NCBI GenBank assembly: GCA_026987055.1
Contig: JALSNL010000445.1
Span: 1 to 6,273, forward strand
DNA: 6,273 nucleotides
DNA from: Melioribacteraceae bacterium
GTDB taxonomy: Bacteria; Bacteroidota; Ignavibacteria; Ignavibacteriales; Melioribacteraceae
Direction: 5' to 3'
Shown here: positions 1 to 5,515 of the stretch, one piece after another
Layout of the letters: the number at the start of each line of letters is the position of its first letter
How positions within the stretch are numbered: position 1 is the stretch's first letter
The notes under the pieces: generated by a model
Told to the model about the DNA's origin: nothing
The model's input: the letters and a program-made list of their open reading frames with translations, nothing else
Databases searched by the model: none
Translations under genes and position numbers: made by a program

Positions 1-156
1 AGTGTTTCTTTGTGTAACTCTGTATCTGCTTTGTGGTTCTCTATAAAAAAAGCTTTATTCAAAATCAACCGGAGAATGCACAGAGTTCCACAATAAAAAA
101 ATAAAAGCGTGAATAAAGTATTATTAGGATGGAAAAATAAACTTAAACCTAATTAG
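1..156. repeat. Repeat-rich intergenic stretch with two interleaved inverted repeats
   Basis: No gene is visible here. The left end carries TTTGTG/CTCTGT-type words (CTTTGTGTAACTCTG at 8-22, CTTTGTGG at 29-36). TGTGTAACTCTGT (11-23) recurs inverted at 80-92 with one mismatch. A second inverted pair, CTTTATTCA (53-61) and TGAATAAAG (110-118), is perfect and interleaves with the first. A third, weaker pair (ATTAGG 123-128, CCTAAT 148-153) lies just beyond the stop codon of the minus-strand thioesterase gene, but no T-run follows it, so it is a poor terminator. The stretch looks like a degenerate intergenic repeat rather than a gene. The window edge cuts it, so its true left boundary is unknown. 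Confidence 0.5.
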
Positions 157-570
157 TTATTCATCAATAACAAATTGAAGAAACGCTTCTTTTTCCTGCG
201 GTGTTAGTCTGTGCGGTTTTATTGTGTTACTGTTTACAAACAATCCTACTTGCGAAGCAACAGAAGCCAATTCATTTTTAGAGTTATAAAATCTATATTC
301 AATAACAGCAGAAACATTTTTAAGCTCGGAAATCCAAACTTCTATTTTAACTTTTTCACCAAGATACAAAGCTTTTTTATATTTTATTTTAGTTTCCACC
401 AAAACAGGAATAACACCGCCCTTTATTACTTCGTGAGCGGGCAAGCCGATTTCTTCCAAAAGCTTCAACCGGCATTCTTCCATCCACATAATGTAAACAA
501 TATTGCTTACGTGTCCGGCTGCATCAATTTGGTAGGTATAAATATCTTTGTAAAGTTCCAGTTTGTTCAT
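157..570 (-). CDS. Acyl-CoA thioesterase, 4HBT/YbgC-like hotdog fold
   Basis: This 137-residue protein is a full-length single hotdog domain, the usual size for the 4-hydroxybenzoyl-CoA thioesterase (4HBT) family. These cytosolic enzymes hydrolyse acyl-CoA or acyl-ACP thioesters. Near the N-terminus is the family signature IDAAGHVSN (residues 15-23): Asp16 matches the catalytic aspartate of 4HBT/YbgC enzymes, Gly19-His20 follow, and Tyr26 and the Glu31-Glu32 pair continue the hot-dog helix. The rest (about 50-120) alternates as the expected beta strands, with a GGVIPVLVE segment at 51-59 and a proline-containing C-terminal tail. Substrate cannot be read from sequence. The ATG at 568-570 gives the canonical N-terminus; no strong Shine-Dalgarno precedes it. 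The gene lies 118 bases downstream of the 88-residue gene on the same strand, so a shared transcript is possible but not shown. Confidence 0.85.
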   Translation of the reverse strand: MNKLELYKDIYTYQIDAAGHVSNIVYIMWMEECRLKLLEEIGLPAHEVIKGGVIPVLVETKIKYKKALYLGEKVKIEVWISELKNVSAVIEYRFYNSKNELASVASQVGLFVNSNTIKPHRLTPQEKEAFLQFVIDE

Positions 571-688
571 TCGGTTATCTTTTTAAGATTTTTAACAGTG
601 TGCAAATTCCGGTGGCTACTGTTTATAAAATAATTGTCCACTTGTCCGGTTAAAAACCAATAACATTTGTTTTATCTAAAAAATAAAA

Positions 689-955
689 CTAATTTTTAAT
701 TTTATTTAGTCCCTCAGCTATTTTTTTAGCAAGTTCTTCATCAGTTATATTTTTTAAATTAAGTTTATTTCTTTTTACGGTAATTAAAGGCTCATCACCT
801 TCTCCTCTCAAATAACCAAGCAATGAAAAAGCCAATCTATTCCTTTCATTTGGTTCCGGAATATTATCCTTGAAATTTTCGATGAGCGAGTAAACTTTTT
901 TTTCTATTGAATCTTCGGGAAATAATTTAATTGCAGATGGAGCTTTGGTTGTCAT
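689..955 (-). CDS. Small conserved-looking hypothetical protein, 88 residues
   Basis: I do not recognise this protein. It is 88 residues, charged and probably mostly helical, with no signal peptide, membrane segment or cysteine. A central segment, NERNRLAFSLLGYLRGEGDE (residues 37-56), has the look of a folded domain, followed by PLITV and a Lys-rich C-terminal helix (about 70-88). Coding status is supported by a good Shine-Dalgarno (AAGGAA on the minus strand, 963-968) seven bases before the ATG, by Lys/Asn/Glu/Ile-rich composition like the neighbouring genes, and by the absence of a better reading in any other frame. It is transcribed divergently from the LPS glycosyltransferase pair and in the same direction as the thioesterase gene. 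No function can be assigned. Confidence 0.65.
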   Translation of the reverse strand: MTTKAPSAIKLFPEDSIEKKVYSLIENFKDNIPEPNERNRLAFSLLGYLRGEGDEPLITVKRNKLNLKNITDEELAKKIAEGLNKIKN

Positions 956-962
956 ATTCGTT

Positions 963-968
963 TTCCTT
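963..968 (-). promoter_or_regulatory. Shine-Dalgarno of the 88-residue gene
   Basis: AAGGAA on the minus strand lies seven bases before the ATG at 953-955. It is one of only two clear Shine-Dalgarno sites in this window and is the main reason to accept the small gene and its start. Confidence 0.6.
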
Positions 969-1042
969 AATTACTTCTTTTACATATTAAAAAATATATA
1001 TAAAAAAAGACTAACTCAATAAAAGTTTAGTAGTTAAATTAC

Positions 1043-1061
1043 AATATTAAATTTTAATATT
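1043..1061. promoter_or_regulatory. Perfect AT-only palindrome before the glycosyltransferase start
   Basis: AATATTAAATTTTAATATT is a perfect inverted repeat with 9-base arms around one central base, ending 12 bases before the ATG at 1074. It sits in the 118-base divergent region between the 88-residue gene and the LPS pair, which must hold promoters for both directions. It could be an operator. Because it contains only A and T in a tract of the same composition, chance is a real alternative. I cannot place a convincing promoter for either gene in this tract. Confidence 0.3.
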
Positions 1062-1073
1062 AATATATATTTT

Positions 1074-2066
1074 ATGGATTTATCGAAAACAAAAAAAATA
1101 TTAATTGTTCGGTTCAGTTCTTTAGGTGATATTTTATTAACTACACCTTTAATCCGTTCATTGAAAACTAAGTATAAACAGTTAAGTATAGATTTTGTTA
1201 TTAAAAATCAGTTTAAAGATGTGGTATTGAATAATCCGTATATCAACAATGTTTATTCTATTAAAACTTTTGAAGAAACCGGCAAACTAAAAAAGATTCT
1301 TTCGAATAATAAATATGATGTTGTTATAGACTTACAAAACAACATCAGAAGCAGAAAATTAATAAATGATATTTCCAAAAATATTTTCCGATTTACAAAA
1401 CCTACTTTAAGTAAATTTCTGTTAGTAAAATTTAAGATTAATTTGCTGAAAGAAATTATTCCCATTCCTATTCGTTATGCAAATTCGTTGCCGGATTTTT
1501 ATCCGGATGAAGAAGGTCTCGACTTATTTTTACCTACGGATATAACAGCTAAAATTAATAAAAATGCTGATATTATTGGGCTTTGTCCGGGTTCGGTTCA
1601 TAAAACAAAAATGTGGCCGGAAGAATACTTTATTAAGTTAGGAAATCTTCTGGTACAAAACGGATATGAAATTGTTTTGTTCGGCGGAAAAAGCGACAGG
1701 GAAATTTGTGCAAAAATTTCCGGCAAAATATCAAATGCTCTTGATTTATCTAACGATAATAAACTTTATGAAACATCAATAAATATGAAACAATGTAAAA
1801 CCGTAATTTGTAATGATTCCGGTTTAATGCATACTGCCGTGGCAAGTAAAGTTCCCGTTATTGCTTTATTTGGTTCAACAGTAAAAGAATTTGGTTTTGC
1901 TCCTTACAAAAGTAAAAGTTTGGTTATAGAAAATAATTCCTTAAGTTGCCGACCATGTTCTCATATTGGTTTGGCAAAGTGTCCTAAAAAACATTTTAAG
2001 TGTATGAAAACATTAACCCCGGAATTGGTATTTGACAAAACAATAAACTTTATGAAAAAATTATGA
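1074..2066 (+). CDS. Glycosyltransferase family 9 (LPS heptosyltransferase-like)
   Basis: This 330-residue GT-B enzyme belongs to family 9, which transfers heptose from an ADP-heptose donor to the LPS inner core at the cytoplasmic face of the inner membrane. The N-terminus has the family pattern ILIVRFSSLGDILLTTPLI (residues 9-27), in which Asp19 matches the catalytic-base aspartate of WaaC-type enzymes. The C-terminal nucleotide-sugar domain shows GLCPGS followed by KMWP near 169-182, then CNDSGLMHTAVA (246-257) and the ALFGST loop. Length is normal for the family. Four cysteines close the protein: C292 and C295 as CRPC, then C303 and C310. The stop overlaps the waaA start (ATGA at 2063-2066), so the two are probably translationally coupled and act in the same pathway. 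There is no visible Shine-Dalgarno; the ATG is the only standard start after an in-frame stop at 1035. The exact acceptor and sugar are not determined. Confidence 0.9.
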   Translation: MDLSKTKKILIVRFSSLGDILLTTPLIRSLKTKYKQLSIDFVIKNQFKDVVLNNPYINNVYSIKTFEETGKLKKILSNNKYDVVIDLQNNIRSRKLINDISKNIFRFTKPTLSKFLLVKFKINLLKEIIPIPIRYANSLPDFYPDEEGLDLFLPTDITAKINKNADIIGLCPGSVHKTKMWPEEYFIKLGNLLVQNGYEIVLFGGKSDREICAKISGKISNALDLSNDNKLYETSINMKQCKTVICNDSGLMHTAVASKVPVIALFGSTVKEFGFAPYKSKSLVIENNSLSCRPCSHIGLAKCPKKHFKCMKTLTPELVFDKTINFMKKL

Positions 2067-3343
2067 ATTCTTTTTGGTACTATTTTTACAATATAATTGT
2101 TCTTCCGCTGCTAAAAAGTGCTCTTTATATATTAAGCATTTTTAATCCTAAAGTTAAAGATGGCATTAAAGGGAGAAAAAATTTATTTGATAATCTGAAT
2201 AAAAACATTTCAAAACTTGATGAGAACAATAAAACTTTTTGGTTCCATTCCTCTTCGATGGGAGAATTTGAACAAGCAAAACCGATAATTCAAAAATTAA
2301 AAAAGGATAAAAATATAAATATAGTTGTTACATTTTTTTCTCCATCCGGATATAATCACTCATTAAAATATCCGTTTGCAGATTTAATTTCTTATCTGCC
2401 TTTTGATAATAAAAAAGACATCAACAAATTTGTAAATATTATTAAACCTTCTGCCGTTGTTTTTATGCGTTATGATTATTGGCCGAATACAGTATGGATT
2501 TTAAGCAAAAACAACATTCCGATATTTGTTGTTGATGCAACAATGGCACCTAACAGTAAAAGAAAATCTTTTGTTGTTAAAAATTTTCATAAAAATTTAT
2601 TTAAACACTTTCAAAAAATATTAACCGTTTCTGCAGAAGACAAAATGTCGTTTATGGATTTTGATATTACTGAGAATAAACTTTTAACAGTTGGCGATAC
2701 ACGTTTTGATAGAGTATATCAAAAAAGTTTAACAGCAAAAACAAAAAATTTATTTCGAGACGAAATTATTAAAGGGAAAAAAATATTGGTCTTGGGGAGC
2801 ACGTGGGAAGCAGATGAAGAAATTATTTTACCCGCAATAAAAAAATTATTAAAATATATGAGTAATGTTCTTATTATAATTGCTCCGCATGAACCAACAC
2901 CCAAAAGGTTAGAAGAACTTGAATATTCCTTTTCTGAAAAATCAACTATTCGTTTCTCATATAAAAATGATTATAACAATGAAAAAATAATCTTTATTGA
3001 TTCAATTGGGATTTTACTTACACTTTATTTTTATGCGGATATTGCCTACGTTGGCGGAAGTTTTAAACAAGGAATACATAATGTTATAGAGCCGGCAGTT
3101 TATGGGATTCCTGTTATATTCGGACCTAAAAATAAAAATAGCCAAGAAGCGCAAGCAATGATAGAAAAAGGTTGTGGAATAGTTATCAGAAATAAAAAAG
3201 AAGCATACAAAGTATTTAGAAAACTTTTGACCGATAATAAAAAACGGAAAGAGCTAGGTAATATTTCAGGTAGTTACGTAAACCAAAATATTGGAGCAAC
3301 AAACAAAATTGTTTCCGAATTGGAATATATTTTAGGAAAATAA
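2063..3343 (+). CDS. waaA: 3-deoxy-D-manno-octulosonic acid (Kdo) transferase
   Basis: This 426-residue protein (also called KdtA) transfers Kdo from CMP-Kdo to the lipid A precursor, the first step of LPS inner-core assembly at the cytoplasmic face of the inner membrane. An N-terminal hydrophobic stretch (about residues 8-27) matches the usual membrane anchor. HSSSMGEFEQAKP (62-74) contains Glu68, the counterpart of the catalytic glutamate in the SxGE motif. The C-terminal domain has GSTWEADEE (245-253), APHEP (274-278) and GGSFKQGIHNVIEPA (331-345), the family CMP-Kdo-binding signature, followed by a GIPVIFGP stretch. Length is typical. The usual ETExWPN motif is replaced by RYDYWPN (136-142). 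Mono- or bifunctionality cannot be told from sequence. There is no Shine-Dalgarno; translation probably re-initiates after the upstream glycosyltransferase. A hairpin terminator starts three bases after the stop. Confidence 0.93.
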   Translation: MNSFWYYFYNIIVLPLLKSALYILSIFNPKVKDGIKGRKNLFDNLNKNISKLDENNKTFWFHSSSMGEFEQAKPIIQKLKKDKNINIVVTFFSPSGYNHSLKYPFADLISYLPFDNKKDINKFVNIIKPSAVVFMRYDYWPNTVWILSKNNIPIFVVDATMAPNSKRKSFVVKNFHKNLFKHFQKILTVSAEDKMSFMDFDITENKLLTVGDTRFDRVYQKSLTAKTKNLFRDEIIKGKKILVLGSTWEADEEIILPAIKKLLKYMSNVLIIIAPHEPTPKRLEELEYSFSEKSTIRFSYKNDYNNEKIIFIDSIGILLTLYFYADIAYVGGSFKQGIHNVIEPAVYGIPVIFGPKNKNSQEAQAMIEKGCGIVIRNKKEAYKVFRKLLTDNKKRKELGNISGSYVNQNIGATNKIVSELEYILGK

Positions 3344-3345
3344 AA

Positions 3346-3370
3346 AAGGCAAGTTGAATAAACTTGCCTT
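3346..3370. terminator. Intrinsic terminator hairpin between convergent genes
   Basis: AAGGCAAGTT (3346-3355), a GAATA loop and AACTTGCCTT (3361-3370) form a perfect 10-base-pair stem. Read on the plus strand it begins just after the waaA stop but is followed only by the mixed ATTATATTT tract. Read on the minus strand it is followed by six T residues (3347-3342), giving a stronger intrinsic terminator for transcripts coming from pckA. It probably serves both directions. Confidence 0.85.
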
Positions 3371-3409
3371 ATTATATTTCATATATGAAACTTTTATGAT
3401 AGATTTAAA

Positions 3410-3509
3410 ACACACAAGGTAATGGCTGTGAGACTCCTATGGAGATTATTTCATCATAAACAACTAAAAGTAACCGCGTGCTTTATGCCAGCGTTCACAA
3501 ACTGTGTGT
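3410..3509. other. Unexplained self-complementary block, possible structured RNA or repeat
   Basis: About 100 bases between the convergent waaA and pckA genes have about 41% G+C, clearly above the surroundings. The ends pair (ACACACA 3410-3416 with TGTGTGT 3503-3509). Inside, TGTGA (3427-3431) pairs with TCACA (3495-3499). Two small hairpins lie between: CTCC/GGAG at 3434-3444, and CGC-TG/CA-GCG at 3475-3493 with one bulged base. It matches no RNA family I know. It would lie in the pckA 3' untranslated region if transcription runs to the terminator at 3346-3370. It could be a non-coding RNA, a dispersed palindromic repeat, or chance structure. A perfect 14-base palindrome, TTTCATATATGAAA (3377-3390), sits between it and that terminator. 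Confidence 0.35.
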
Positions 3510-3541
3510 AACAATCTAAAAATATAAACACATGAAAAAAC

Positions 3542-5161
3542 TTACAATTGCGGACCGGCAGCAACTAAAGCTTTTCCTTCTTCATTATCAGTATATTGTT
3601 CAAAGTTTTCTATAAACAATTTAGCTAATTCCTTAGCTTTTTTATCCCACTCATCACTATCTTGGTAAGTATCTCTCGGGTCAAGAATTCCTGAATCAAC
3701 ACCTTCCAGTGCAGTTGGGATTTCCAAACTAAAATAAGGTAAAGTTTTTGTTTCAGCTTCATCTATTGAACCACTAAGAATTGCATCAATAATTCCACGT
3801 GTATCTTTAATTGAAATCCTTTTTCCTGTTCCATTCCATCCGGTATTAACTAAATAGGCACTTGCCCCGTTTGCTTCCATTTTCTTAACCAATTCTTCTC
3901 CGTATTTTGTTGGATGCAGCGTTAAAAAAGCAGCACCAAAACAAGCAGAAAATGTTGGTTGCGGTGAAGTTACACCACGTTCCGTACCGGCTAATTTTGC
4001 AGTAAAACCGGAAAGGAAATGATATTTTGTTTGTTCAGGAGTTAATTTTGCAACCGGAGGCATTACGCCAAAAGCATCTGCTGTTAAAAAAATTACTTTA
4101 TTTGCCGGTCCTGCTTTTGATACCGGTTTTACAATATTTTCAATATGATAAATAGGATAAGAAACACGTGTATTTTTTGTTACGGAATCATCACTAAAAT
4201 CTATTTTCCCGTTTTCATCAACCGTAACGTTTTCTAAAAGTGCATCTTTTTTAATTGCATTATAAATATCAGGTTCGGCATCTTTATCCAAATTGATTAC
4301 TTTTGCATAACATCCGCCTTCAAAATTGAAAACACCATCACTATCCCAACCGTGTTCATCATCACCAATTAAAGCTCTTTTGGGATCTGTGGAAAGCGTT
4401 GTTTTGCCTGTACCGGATAAACCGAAGAAAATAGCAACGTCATCGTTTTTACCTTTATTTGCAGAACAATGCATTGCAGCAATTCCTTTTAGAGGTAAAT
4501 AATAATTCATGATTGAAAAAATACCTTTTTTCATTTCGCCGCCATACCAAGAACCGCCAATAACTGCACGTCCGTCGGTAAGATTAAAAGCAACAAAATT
4601 CTCGGAATTTAGAGGAACTCCGTCTGCACGCTTCATGTTTTCCCAATCCGGATTTACGGTTTTTGAAGCATTTAATACAACAAAATCCGGTTCAAAATTT
4701 TCAAGTTCTTCTTCTGTAGGACGAATAAACATATTTTTAACAAAGTGTGCTTGCCAAGCAACTTCCATAATGAAACGAACTTTTAGCCTGGTATCTTCAT
4801 TTGCTCCGGCAAAGCCATCCATAACGTATAATTTTTTACCTGAAAGTTGTTTTGCGCCCAAATTATAAAAATGTTGCCATGTATCATGGGTTATCGGTTT
4901 ATTGTCAGAAGATTTTGCTTGTTCAGCCCACCAAATTGTATCTTTAGTTTTATCATCTAAAAGAATATATTTGTCTTTGGGAGATCTTCCGGTAAAAACA
5001 CCGGTCATAACATTAACAGCTCCTAATTCTGTTAATTGACCTTTTTCATAACCTTCTAAGTTAGGGTCTAATTCATGTTCATAAAGTGTGTCATAGGATG
5101 GATTATGAAATATTTCTTTTACATCGGTTATTCCATATTTTGCTAAATCAAGTTTTGGCAT
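3542..5161 (-). CDS. pckA: Phosphoenolpyruvate carboxykinase (ATP)
   Basis: This 539-residue cytosolic enzyme interconverts oxaloacetate + ATP and PEP + CO2 + ADP. It is the entry step of gluconeogenesis and can run in reverse as an anaplerotic step in fermenting cells. Length matches the E. coli enzyme (540). All key residues are present: Arg59 in [10 protein letters not shown] (E. coli Arg65), Tyr206 and Lys212 in WYGGEMKK (Tyr207, Lys213), His231 (His232), the P-loop GLSGTGKTT at 247-255 with Lys253 and Thr254, Asp267-Asp268 in IGDDEHGWD (metal/kinase-2), and Arg332 in NTRVSYP (Arg333). This is the ATP-type, not the GTP-type, enzyme. The start is well supported: the ATG has an AAGGAG ribosome site eight bases upstream. 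It is monocistronic in this window, convergent with waaA and divergent from the PAS gene. A palindrome in its leader suggests transcriptional control. Confidence 0.97.
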   Translation of the reverse strand: MPKLDLAKYGITDVKEIFHNPSYDTLYEHELDPNLEGYEKGQLTELGAVNVMTGVFTGRSPKDKYILLDDKTKDTIWWAEQAKSSDNKPITHDTWQHFYNLGAKQLSGKKLYVMDGFAGANEDTRLKVRFIMEVAWQAHFVKNMFIRPTEEELENFEPDFVVLNASKTVNPDWENMKRADGVPLNSENFVAFNLTDGRAVIGGSWYGGEMKKGIFSIMNYYLPLKGIAAMHCSANKGKNDDVAIFFGLSGTGKTTLSTDPKRALIGDDEHGWDSDGVFNFEGGCYAKVINLDKDAEPDIYNAIKKDALLENVTVDENGKIDFSDDSVTKNTRVSYPIYHIENIVKPVSKAGPANKVIFLTADAFGVMPPVAKLTPEQTKYHFLSGFTAKLAGTERGVTSPQPTFSACFGAAFLTLHPTKYGEELVKKMEANGASAYLVNTGWNGTGKRISIKDTRGIIDAILSGSIDEAETKTLPYFSLEIPTALEGVDSGILDPRDTYQDSDEWDKKAKELAKLFIENFEQYTDNEEGKALVAAGPQL

Positions 5162-5169
5162 ATAGTTAA

Positions 5170-5175
5170 CTCCTT
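5170..5175 (-). promoter_or_regulatory. Shine-Dalgarno of pckA
   Basis: AAGGAG on the minus strand lies eight bases before the pckA ATG. It is the strongest ribosome binding site in the window and fits a highly expressed central-metabolism gene. Confidence 0.8.
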
Positions 5176-5198
5176 GTTAAAATAAAGGGGAAAATTAT

Positions 5199-5215
5199 TT
5201 TGTTCAATGAACAAA
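5199..5215. promoter_or_regulatory. Perfect 17-base palindrome in the pckA leader, candidate operator
   Basis: TTTGTTCAATGAACAAA has perfect 8-base arms around one central base and lies 37 bases upstream of the pckA start codon. It contains G and C in matched positions, so base composition alone explains it less easily than the AT-only palindromes nearby. Relative to the candidate pckA promoter it falls about 15-31 bases downstream of the expected transcription start, a normal position for a repressor site. It does not match the CRP (TGTGA-N6-TCACA), FNR (TTGAT-N4-ATCAA) or LexA patterns. The cognate regulator is unknown. Confidence 0.45.
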
Positions 5216-5236
5216 GTAATAAATATTTATTTTACC

Positions 5237-5265
5237 AATATAAAGAAAAAGTCGATTTGCATCAA
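5237..5265 (-). promoter_or_regulatory. Candidate sigma-70-like promoter of pckA
   Basis: On the minus strand TTGATG (5265-5260) is followed after exactly 17 bases by TATATT (5242-5237): four of six matches to the -35 and five of six to the -10 consensus. It would give a leader of about 70 bases containing the palindrome and ribosome site. In Bacteroidota the main promoter differs (TAnnTTTG at -7). A one-mismatch version, TTACTTTG (minus strand), overlaps the palindrome instead, so the choice depends on the organism. Confidence 0.35.
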
Positions 5266-5275
5266 TTGATAGGCA

Positions 5276-5465
5276 TAAATTATACTCTTTTATTTTTTGA
5301 AAATATCTAAAAAATAACTTAAATAACACACAAAGCACAAAACTTAATTTTTAGATGTTGCTGTTTTCTGTTCAAGGGCTTTTATTGATTTATTTTTTGT
5401 TAGAAGGGTATTTTCTTTAAAATCTTGTTCTATCTCACATAATTATAAATAATTAACAATTTATT
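5276..5465. other. Non-coding part of the pckA/PAS divergent region
   Basis: I see no gene here. It holds an AT-only inverted repeat (TTATTTTTT 5290-5298 with AAAAAATAA 5309-5317) and a TTTGTG-type word on the minus strand (AACACACAAAGCACAAA on the plus strand, 5325-5341) related to the words at the left edge of the window and at 3409. The rest is low-complexity AT-rich spacer. Confidence 0.4.
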
Positions 5466-5473
5466 TACATTTG
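5466..5473 (+). promoter_or_regulatory. Possible Bacteroidota-type -7 element for the PAS gene
   Basis: TACATTTG fits the TAnnTTTG -7 consensus of Bacteroidota promoters exactly and lies 43 bases before the ATG at 5516. No TTG-type -33 element is visible at the expected distance upstream, so this is a weak call. Confidence 0.25.
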
Positions 5474-5515
5474 TTATATTGTAATAAGTTATTATAAAAA
5501 TTATTTTCATATAAA

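Noticed and set aside
594..623. AACAGT/ACTGTT inverted repeat downstream of the 88-residue gene as its terminator
   Set aside because: Arms are only six bases with an 18-base loop, and on the minus strand an A-run, not a T-run, follows.
211..633. 140-codon plus-strand open frame
   Set aside because: It lies antisense to the thioesterase gene, whose catalytic motif is clear. Its predicted peptide is Phe/Asn-rich with no domain.
1253..1465. 70-codon minus-strand open frame inside the glycosyltransferase gene
   Set aside because: Antisense to a well-supported family 9 gene; the composition (Ile/Leu/Phe-rich) is what the complement of an AT-rich gene gives.
2719..2904. 61-codon minus-strand open frame inside waaA
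   Set aside because: Antisense to conserved WaaA motifs, with no ribosome site or recognisable domain.
3431..3445. Resemblance of AGACTCCTATGGAGA to the conserved 16S rRNA segment ACTCCTACGGGAGG
   Set aside because: The likeness covers only about a dozen bases of a simple CTCC/GGAG hairpin. Flanking sequence shows no rRNA similarity.
3410..3509. Integron attC site
   Set aside because: Size and imperfect palindromy fit, but the terminal RYYYAAC and GTTRRRY boxes are not present and there is no integrase or cassette array nearby.
4509..4868. 119-codon plus-strand open frame inside pckA
   Set aside because: Antisense to the strongly conserved PEP carboxykinase sequence; a typical shadow frame.
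5290..5317. AT-only inverted repeat as a terminator or operator
   Set aside because: The stem has no G-C pair and lies in low-complexity AT-rich DNA. It would be unstable as RNA and is easily produced by chance.
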